From CBDCWT01 sp965223305 (GTDB lineage: Bacteria; Planctomycetota; Planctomycetia; Pirellulales; Pirellulaceae): 13,754 nt of DNA. The translations under genes and the position numbers were made by a program. The DNA lies in NCBI GenBank assembly GCA_965223305.1, contig CBDCWT010000014.1:1-13754 (forward strand), read 5' to 3'. The notes below the pieces were generated by a model that saw only the letters and a program-made list of their open reading frames with translations, was not told the DNA's origin and ran no database searches. Below are positions 1 to 5,335 of this stretch, one piece after another (within the stretch, counting starts at the first letter, position 1; each line of letters opens with the position of its first letter).

Positions 1-170
1 GATTTGCTAGTTCTGGCATACGATTGGATTCGAGGGTAAAGGCAGCGCGATCGAGCAGGAATGAGGCTGTTCCTGAGCCGCGGTTCTCGCTGGCTAGGAG
101 CTGCCGAGCTGCCGCGAGGAACTCCTCGCCAGCACCCGGCTCGCCCTGCATCGCTGCGACGAATTTTGAG
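1..170 (-). pseudogene. Shifted-frame continuation of the lipoprotein gene, running off the window
   Basis: On the minus strand, one frame stays open from about 170 to the window edge and reads SKFVAAMQGEPGAGEEF, then LAAARQLLASENRGSG and LLDRAAFTLESNRMPELAN. This has the same acidic, Ala/Leu-rich helical character as the preceding protein, while the annotated frame turns Arg/Ser-rich and stops at 94. A single-base loss in the CTCTC/AAAA stretch near 165-180 would explain the switch. The remaining part of the gene, possibly including a thioredoxin domain, would lie beyond position 1. Whether this is a real mutation or a sequencing error cannot be told from here. Confidence 0.55.
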
Positions 171-1092
171 AGATGCCGACCGCGGCGAGATCAGCCTCCT
201 CATAGAGCATCTTGACGCTGGCCGCAATCTGCGGATCCTGGACGTTTGCAAAAGCGGCGGCTGTGTCGTGATAGACCTGCTGGGCTTCCGTCGGGAATTC
301 CCGTTGGTCCAGTACCGCCGCGATCCGCCTGCCCAACTGCAATAGCTGAGGGTTCTTCTCCGGGCCGTCTAGCTCCGCGCGAAAGCGAGTCAAGATTGGC
401 TGCGGATCATCACTCTGGCCACTTGCGAAGAGAGCCAGACGGAATTGCAAACCCGAGTCACGGCCCAGCTCGGCCAACCTAGCGTGACCCATTCCAGGTA
501 GTTCGTCGCAGAACTTCAGCAGGGAATCCGCCGCATCATCCACGCCGACTTGCAGCAGCGTCGCCAACGCGGTGATTTTGGCTCGAGCGGCGTCGATCAA
601 CGCCTGCTCCGGGGCTGGCGAGCCGAGCAGCTGCTCGGCCACCGCGATGATCTGCCGTTGAGTCTGTTGGAGATCGAGAATCGCCGCTTCGCGGCTGGCG
701 CCGACTGGCTCTCGCGTTTGCAGTTCGGAGATGAACGCGAGCAACTCTTGAGGGCTGTCTCCAGCGGGGGCGCTGGGATTGACAGTCGGTGGCGGCTGCG
801 AGGACGGTCGTTGCGGAGCTGCTTGCTGCCGCTGCTGCTGCTGACTCACCGGTGATGAAGTGAGCGAGCTGCGGCCCGGGGATGTTGGGCGATCCAGCTG
901 TTCGCGCGGCGCGGACCTGCTCGGCTGAGTATCGGTTGCTGCCGAGTTATCATCGACTTGGTAGTTACTGGTCTGAGACGTCACAGGGGTTTCGTCTGAG
1001 CCGCACCCGGCAGCCAGGAGTGCCAGCATGGCGACGGCGACCGTCTTCATCCACAGATGGTACGGCCAGACAGGTCGGTATCCGCTGATCAT
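94..1092 (-). CDS. Secreted lipoprotein with helical repeat-like domain, probably truncated by a frameshift
   Basis: I start this at the ATG at 1090-1092 because AAGGAA lies just upstream; a longer frame reaches 1200 without a better site, and a second ATG at 1048-1050 has no visible site. A short basic/aromatic head is followed by a hydrophobic stretch and the lipobox LLAAGC, so the mature protein should be lipid-anchored outside the cytoplasmic membrane. Next come about 90 residues rich in Ser, Pro and Gln (a QQQQ tract, PSSQPPP), a likely flexible linker, and then an Ala/Leu-rich helical region that begins GDSPQELLAFISEL. The TlpA-family protein encoded next door has a similar opening (GDLEQLVAFIDRL) at the same place. 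The last ~25 codons before the stop at 94 are Arg/Ser-rich and unlike the rest; a different frame continues the helical pattern, so the 3' end looks frameshifted. I infer a relative of the neighbouring TlpA-like protein; function unknown. Confidence 0.65.
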   Translation of the reverse strand: MISGYRPVWPYHLWMKTVAVAMLALLAAGCGSDETPVTSQTSNYQVDDNSAATDTQPSRSAPREQLDRPTSPGRSSLTSSPVSQQQQRQQAAPQRPSSQPPPTVNPSAPAGDSPQELLAFISELQTREPVGASREAAILDLQQTQRQIIAVAEQLLGSPAPEQALIDAARAKITALATLLQVGVDDAADSLLKFCDELPGMGHARLAELGRDSGLQFRLALFASGQSDDPQPILTRFRAELDGPEKNPQLLQLGRRIAAVLDQREFPTEAQQVYHDTAAAFANVQDPQIAASVKMLYEEADLAAVGISQNSSQRCRASRVLARSSSRQLGSS

Positions 1093-1242
1093 GGGGGTTT
1101 CCTTGCGTGAGGTTGGAAGATACCGAATTGTAGGCGAATCGGACCCTATCAGCACCCCCGATATCGGGTCTGTCGTACAACGCGGCGTGACACTTCGCAA
1201 TCGCGGGAGGATCTGCTAGCAGATGTCGCCGCTCGCCCGATC

Positions 1243-1316
1243 GTAGCCGAACTCGCCAGAGTTTGGCGGACTGCCAGTTCGTCTGAATTCTGTAGCCGAA
1301 CTCACCAGAGTTTGGC
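1243..1316. repeat. Two spaced copies of a 25-bp hairpin repeat
   Basis: Two copies at 1243-1267 and 1292-1316 differ by one base. Each holds CCGAACTC, a 4-base loop (GCCA or ACCA) and GAGTTTGG, which can pair into an 8-bp stem with one G-T pair. They are 49 bp apart start to start, in the gap between the lipoprotein and the TlpA-like gene. Function unknown; the rest of 1093-1242 shows only the lipoprotein's upstream region, with no convincing promoter boxes. Confidence 0.75.
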
Positions 1317-1322
1317 CGCGTC

Positions 1323-1476
1323 TTGATGTTGCGCTTTTAGCTGTCGGGAGGTTACAAGATGTCGAATTCGTCGCGTTTTTCGGAACCCGAAGCGTCAGCG
1401 AGGGGAAGTTGGTGTACCAATGCAAGTCAGTCCCTCGCTTACGCTTCGGGTTCCGATTGCGAAAGCGCAACATCAA
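1323..1476. repeat. Palindromic intergenic repeat, family A, copy 1
   Basis: This is a nested palindrome. Outer arms: TTGATGTTGCGCTTT at 1323-1337 pairs with AAAGCGCAACATCAA at 1462-1476. Inner arms: 1382-1404 (contains CCCGAAGCGTCAGCGAGGG) and 1432-1454 (contains CCCTCGCTTACGCTTCGGG), 23 bp with one mismatch. The central loop carries GTACCAATGCAAGTCA. Between outer and inner arms is a segment, GATGTCGAATTCGTCGCGTT, that also occurs in the copy at 8744-8901. It lies downstream of the TlpA-like gene, which is read on the minus strand, and may act in transcript ending or be a mobile relic. Its shadow translations (NPKRKRG, SLTLRV) are not real proteins. Confidence 0.85.
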
Positions 1477-1547
1477 AACTTACGCTTCGCGCTTCCGATT
1501 GAGCCAAAGGCGCAACTTCAAAGTTACCGCGTTGGGTTTCGCGCCGG

Positions 1548-2660
1548 TCAGTCTGGGAGTTTGTCCCCGGGGACTTCGGATGCCGGAACGGCATGCTTCG
1601 CGAACTCGTCGCTCCCTGCAGGCGGGCCGAGCAACTCGTTGAGCTGCCGTGCCAGATCCGGTCCGTCGGCATTGATCGACAGAACGGTCCCGTCGCGATC
1701 GACCAAGATAGCTGCCGGAATTCCCATGATCCCGTAATGGGTGGCCATCGGATGCTGCCATCCAGCATCGTCCTCGAAGAGAGTAACCCAAGGCAGTTCG
1801 GCGTCCTTAACGAAACTCTCCAGCCTAGCGCGGTCCGTATCTAGGCTGATGCCGACCACATCGAAGCCGCGGTCGCGATAGGCTTCAAAATACTGCTTTA
1901 CCTTCGGCAGCTCGCGCACACAGGGTCGACACCATGTTGCCCAAAAGTCAACGAGCACCACCTTGCCCCGATAGTCTTTCCAGTCGAAGTCGGTGCCGTT
2001 GATCGCCGTACCAGCGAGCTCCATTTCCTTTCCAGGTAGCCGGAGACGCCGCGCGACGCCGCGCATCTTGGCGCCGTAGTCCGCTAGGAACTCGTCGTCC
2101 TGATCGGAAAAGAAATCGCCAAACTCGTCGTACCCCTCACTTGCTAAGTCGGTGTTTCCCAATCGCTCAAGAGCGCGAACCGCCGCCAGCGCCAACGCGA
2201 GCTCCCTTCGTGAAACGCGCTGCGCCGAGGTCACAAAATCTTTCAGCTCTCCGTAGACCTTCTTTTGCTCGGGTCGCCCGGCCAGAGGCAGCTCTTGGAC
2301 CCGCCGGCTAAGCAGAATCTCCTGCGCAGTACGGGCCGCTTTCGATTGCCGGCTCTTGTCGAGTTCGAGAATCCTCTTGGCTGCGAGCTGCAGCGCGACC
2401 GGAAGACGCTTCCGCCGCTCCGAAAACTCGGCTGCGGTTGTAGGCCGATAACTGACGAGGCGGTCGATGAAAGCGACCAGCTGTTCAAGGTCACCAGCTG
2501 GGACCGCATAGCGGTCCTCCTGAGGCGACGTCTCGTTCGAGGCCTCTTTCTTTTTCTCGCCTGCTACCTCGTTGCCGCGGGGTTCTGCCGCGCAAGTCGG
2601 CAATCCACCGGTATCGAGAAATGACAACACGACAAATAGGAGGCAGAGTCTGGCGACCAT
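1548..2660 (-). CDS. TlpA-family thiol-disulfide oxidoreductase with helical N-terminal domain
   Basis: The product is 370 residues with an N-terminal signal peptide (hydrophobic core about 4-18, likely cleavage near TCAA at 22-25), so it acts outside the cytoplasmic membrane. Residues ~55-215 form a helical domain of unknown role found fused to thioredoxins in planctomycetes. Residues ~216-345 are a thioredoxin fold of the AhpC-TSA/TlpA type: the entry YRGKVVLVDFWATWC, active-site CRPC with Cys244 and Cys247, and the cis-proline at GIP (Pro315). Such proteins reduce or exchange disulfides in exported proteins, often cytochrome c or redox enzymes; the substrate here is unknown. The start at 2658-2660 has AAAGGATC about six bases upstream. 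The charged tail (residues 346-370) is variable. A helical protein with a similar opening is encoded downstream at 94-1092, so the two may be tandem paralogs. Repeats lie on both sides of the gene. Confidence 0.9.
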   Translation of the reverse strand: MVARLCLLFVVLSFLDTGGLPTCAAEPRGNEVAGEKKKEASNETSPQEDRYAVPAGDLEQLVAFIDRLVSYRPTTAAEFSERRKRLPVALQLAAKRILELDKSRQSKAARTAQEILLSRRVQELPLAGRPEQKKVYGELKDFVTSAQRVSRRELALALAAVRALERLGNTDLASEGYDEFGDFFSDQDDEFLADYGAKMRGVARRLRLPGKEMELAGTAINGTDFDWKDYRGKVVLVDFWATWCRPCVRELPKVKQYFEAYRDRGFDVVGISLDTDRARLESFVKDAELPWVTLFEDDAGWQHPMATHYGIMGIPAAILVDRDGTVLSINADGPDLARQLNELLGPPAGSDEFAKHAVPASEVPGDKLPD

Positions 2661-2885
2661 TGACGATCCTTTGGGGGGAGACTACGCGGCCGTTAGGTGG
2701 GAAGATGTTGTTGGGTGGGTGGATTGGGGCTGGTCGTGCCCCACGTCTAAATTACCGCACCTGTACCCCCGGCACAAGTTAGTCCGCAGCTCCAAAACCC
2801 CCACAAAACGGGAGAGCGGGGGGATCGGGGGCCGCCTACGAGGTCTGTTTTCCGGGTTTCAGAGCCAAGTTGGTCTCGCCCAAAA

Positions 2886-3008
2886 AGTGTGAGCGAGGGA
2901 CCAACTTGCGTTGGTCCACCAACTCCCCCTCGCTGACGCTTCGGGTTACGAAAGCCCGGCGAATCGCCAGCCTGGCCCCGCCAAACCGCGAAAGCGCAAC
3001 ATCAAACT
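2886..3008. repeat. Palindromic intergenic repeat, family A, copy 2 (left arm shortened)
   Basis: It contains GTGAGCGAGGGA (2889-2900) facing CCCTCGCTGACGCTTCGGG (2927-2945), with a loop carrying CCAACTTGCGTTGGTCC, and ends with AAAGCGCAACATCAA (2991-3005), the same outer arm as copy 1. It lies in reverse orientation to copies at 1323 and 8744, judged by the asymmetric loop. The matching left outer arm is missing. It sits just downstream of the minus-strand gene ending at 3060. The remainder of the 2661-3059 gap holds the TlpA-like gene's upstream region, including G-rich plus-strand runs at 2713-2729 and 2810-2831. Confidence 0.8.
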
Positions 3009-3059
3009 CGAAGCTAGGCGTGCGCGGATCGCAGTGAGTTCGGCAGCTGCCTATCGGAA

Positions 3060-3914
3060 TCATGGATCCTGCGGGACACCGTGAAACGAAGCAATCACGT
3101 CCCAAGCCTCTTGGGGCGTCTCTGCGTAATGGATCAGTTCAAGGTGCTCGTCGCGAATCGTGCCTTCGTCCGCCAAGAACTGGAAGTCCACCACGCGATC
3201 CCAATACTCCTTTCCATAGAGGATGATCGGAATCTCCTGCATCCGCCTCGTTTGCCGCAACGTCAGTGCATCGAACAGCTCGTCGAGAGTGCCGAAGCCA
3301 CCGGGAAAGACGACGAGCGCCTTAGCTCGAAAGAGGAAGTGCATTTTTCGCAGCGCAAAATAATGAAACTGAAAGCAGAGTTCCGGGCTGATGTACTGGT
3401 TGGGTGCCTGCTCCTCCGGCAGCGTGATGTTCAAGCCGATCGACTTGGCACCCACCTCATAAGCTCCCCGGTTGGCTGCTTCCATGATGCCTGGACCTCC
3501 CCCTGTGACAATCACAAAGTCACACTTGCCATCCAGCTGGCAGGTGGAGGAGACCAAACGGCTGAATTCCCGCGCCGCGTCATAGTATTTAGCCTTGGCC
3601 ATCACTCGCTCGGCCCGCTGTACGGCGCGCTCTCTCGTGGGGTCGCCGGGCGCTTGGGCAAGCGCAGAACGAGCTCGTTCCAAGCGTTCCTCCGCCTCGC
3701 GTTGTTCGACAATTTGAGTGCCGCCAAAGGCCACGATTGTTGAATGAACTCCTTGCTCGGCTAAGATCGTCTCGGGCTTGAGCAGCTCGAGTTGAAGCCG
3801 AACGGGCCGCAGTTCTTCACGAGCTAGGAACTCGGTATCGAGCTCCGCAAGACGATAGCTGCTGGAACTCAGGATGGCACGCGTCCTTGCGTCTGCGTCG
3901 GCGGGTGTGGACAT
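3060..3914 (-). CDS. Alternative internal start: stand-alone LOG/TIGR00730 family protein (284 aa)
   Basis: Starting at the ATG at 3912-3914 gives a complete cytoplasmic 284-residue protein of about the size usual for this family. The ATG is preceded on the coding strand by AAAGGAAACCAAAAT, with the GGA core about eight bases upstream. An N-terminal helical extension leads into STIVAFGGTQIV, a long charged helix (about residues 70-105 of this product), then the nucleotide-phosphate loop GGGPGIMEAANRGA and the catalytic PGGFGTLDELFDALTLRQT. Known relatives hydrolyse nucleoside 5'-monophosphates to the base and ribose phosphate; the natural substrate here is unknown. This start is an alternative to, not a separate gene from, the longer frame; I judge it likely that at least some product is made from it. 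Confidence 0.55.
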   Translation of the reverse strand: MSTPADADARTRAILSSSSYRLAELDTEFLAREELRPVRLQLELLKPETILAEQGVHSTIVAFGGTQIVEQREAEERLERARSALAQAPGDPTRERAVQRAERVMAKAKYYDAAREFSRLVSSTCQLDGKCDFVIVTGGGPGIMEAANRGAYEVGAKSIGLNITLPEEQAPNQYISPELCFQFHYFALRKMHFLFRAKALVVFPGGFGTLDELFDALTLRQTRRMQEIPIILYGKEYWDRVVDFQFLADEGTIRDEHLELIHYAETPQEAWDVIASFHGVPQDP

Positions 3915-4994
3915 ATTTTGGTTTCCTTTCGACTCTTCAAGGAGCTCAGCGGTTGAGGAGGAAACGGTCGTGGTAACTGGCAGCGAGAACCAAGCAACGA
4001 GCGCGGTGGCCAGGAACGCTAGGGAGTAGGCTGCAATTGTCGCTTGGCTTCCTAGCCAAGGAGCTGCGTCGTCGAGGAATCTCCAGAACACAATGTATCC
4101 GACCGCGGCCAGCGCGAGATGTCCCACCCAAGGAAAACGGCCAACCGTTGTTCCTTGGTGACTGGCGCGCAACGTCAAGCATTTAACGACTTGGGCGATC
4201 ACAACCGTGCAGGCCGCCGGCTGCCATCCCAGGAACAGGCCCACCAAAGCGGCAGCGACAATTTCCGGCCACACCTGCTGGCCGAATTCCCGGTGTCGCC
4301 AGACGGCGACTCGCGCGATCGCTAGTGAAGCCCCCACCGACGCGCCGACCAGACCGTCGAGCACCGCGATCCACCGTTCGCCCAGCTGGACGGGTGCCGC
4401 AAACGCCACGGGGCGTAACTGGGGGGCGAACAGCGGCGCCAGGAAGCCAACCACCAACGCGGGATAGAAAAGCCGTGCCGGCACCGGCCGGCGGTCGTAT
4501 CGGATCAGCGTCATGCAGATCAACGTGCAGAGCAACAGCAAGTGGTAGGCGTACATCAACCACAGCGATTCCATCGAGTGCAATCGCAGGGGGGGGACGA
4601 TCAACACCTCCGGCAAGTGTCTTCCCAACGTCGTCGGGCCCAGGAACGCCAATGTCACGAACAGCACAGCAACCGTCGCTTCGACCAGCGGGTACCTCGC
4701 AGAAATGGGAACCGCGCAGTTTCGGCAGCGCGCCCTCAGCCAGAGCCAGCTGAGGATGGGTACATTGTCGAACCAGCGAATCGCTTGACCGCAGCCCGGA
4801 CATCGCGAACGGGGTGTCACAACGCTCCTGCCAGCAGGTAGCCGGAAGATAACGACGTTCATAAAGCTGCCGACATTGGCACCGAAGCACCACAACCAGA
4901 CGGCGATCAGCAGGTTGCCGTACCAGGGAAGTTCGGCGTAGCCGAGTCCCGCTAGGAGTAGCGGCAGATCGTCGAGCGGCAGCCGGAAGTCCAT
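3060..4994 (-). CDS. Fusion: prepilin-peptidase-like (A24) membrane protein joined to LOG/TIGR00730 Rossmann protein
   Basis: One open frame of 644 codons joins two unrelated domains. Residues 1-~340 resemble type IV prepilin peptidases: the conserved CFGANVGSFMNVVIFRLP segment (36-53), two zinc-type Cys pairs (CPGC at 65-68, CRNC at 90-93), NVPILSWLWLRARC and SARYPLVE, then several membrane segments. The two catalytic aspartates seem lost: the usual I-D-x-D-H site reads IRYDRRPVP (164-172), and the GxGDxK site seems to be WPEIVAA (242-248). Residues 361-644 form a LOG-type lysine-decarboxylase-like Rossmann domain with GGGPGIMEAANRGA (498-511) and PGGFGTLDELF (564-574), motifs of cytokinin-riboside-monophosphate phosphoribohydrolases. 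The 4994 start has AGGA ten bases upstream. No stop separates the halves, yet Met361 has its own ribosome binding site, so two products are possible. The front half could be a non-proteolytic relative of the peptidase. Confidence 0.8.
   Translation of the reverse strand: MDFRLPLDDLPLLLAGLGYAELPWYGNLLIAVWLWCFGANVGSFMNVVIFRLPAGRSVVTPRSRCPGCGQAIRWFDNVPILSWLWLRARCRNCAVPISARYPLVEATVAVLFVTLAFLGPTTLGRHLPEVLIVPPLRLHSMESLWLMYAYHLLLLCTLICMTLIRYDRRPVPARLFYPALVVGFLAPLFAPQLRPVAFAAPVQLGERWIAVLDGLVGASVGASLAIARVAVWRHREFGQQVWPEIVAAALVGLFLGWQPAACTVVIAQVVKCLTLRASHQGTTVGRFPWVGHLALAAVGYIVFWRFLDDAAPWLGSQATIAAYSLAFLATALVAWFSLPVTTTVSSSTAELLEESKGNQNMSTPADADARTRAILSSSSYRLAELDTEFLAREELRPVRLQLELLKPETILAEQGVHSTIVAFGGTQIVEQREAEERLERARSALAQAPGDPTRERAVQRAERVMAKAKYYDAAREFSRLVSSTCQLDGKCDFVIVTGGGPGIMEAANRGAYEVGAKSIGLNITLPEEQAPNQYISPELCFQFHYFALRKMHFLFRAKALVVFPGGFGTLDELFDALTLRQTRRMQEIPIILYGKEYWDRVVDFQFLADEGTIRDEHLELIHYAETPQEAWDVIASFHGVPQDP
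3915..3929 (-). promoter_or_regulatory. Internal ribosome binding site for the LOG domain
   Basis: On the coding strand the bases before the internal ATG read AAAGGAAACCAAAAT. They lie inside the codons for the linker SKGNQN of the longer frame. This site decides whether the LOG protein is also made separately from the membrane fusion. Confidence 0.6.
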
Positions 4995-5072
4995 CGGTGC
5001 GAAGTCCTAGGCGTTGTCGCAAAGAGGGATCGAGCGGAAAGTAGCGGCGTGCACCCGTCGTGCCTCTTATAC

Positions 5073-5255
5073 CTAACCCGAATTATTCATGAGCGATCTG
5101 CTGCGAGGTCGTAAGTCCATCCGTGGCTTCGTCATGCTTCACAATTCTCCCTCAACGTATTGCTTCTAATACGCCTGCGGAAGAATTGCTCGCCTTCCTT
5201 GCCACGAACGTACTTACAACCTCTCGCGACGATCTTCATGAATAATCCGGGCTAA
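5073..5255. mobile_element. Palindromic MITE-like element, copy 1, with CTAA direct repeats
   Basis: The core is 5077-5251 (175 bp). It begins CCCGAATTATTCATGA and ends TCATGAATAATCCGGG, and the two halves are imperfect reverse complements along their whole length, meeting at a tip around CGTATTGCTTCTAATACG. CTAA stands on both sides in direct orientation (5073-5076 and 5252-5255), which is what a 4-bp target duplication looks like. It carries no gene. A copy in opposite orientation is at 12254-12427, differing by two substitutions and one base in the loop. It lies between the 3' end of the UbiD-family gene and the start of the 3060-4994 gene, where its hairpin could stop transcription. The rest of the 4995-5335 gap shows no other feature. 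Confidence 0.85.
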
Positions 5256-5335
5256 CCGTAGTAGGCATGCTATCGTCGTACGCCAGTGTTGAAGGTGGGC
5301 TTGACGGTTACGGGGCACGAAGTGTGTGTACTACT

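Noticed and set aside
160..180. Programmed -1 frameshift site
   Set aside because: The zero-frame codons TCT CAA AAT TCG do not form a slippery X-XXY-YYZ heptamer, and no stimulatory structure is evident.
1216..1476. Minus-strand open frame with NPKRKRG and SLTLRV
   Set aside because: It lies wholly within the hairpin repeats, and the same peptide strings recur at 12469-12759 and 2836-3105 from other copies; it is a repeat shadow.
3081..3743. 220-codon plus-strand frame opposite the LOG domain
   Set aside because: It is antisense to well-conserved motifs of the LOG domain and shows no recognisable domain.
4183..5022. 279-codon open frame overlapping the A24-like gene
   Set aside because: Very Arg-rich and in an alternative frame of a gene with clear family motifs; a high-GC shadow.
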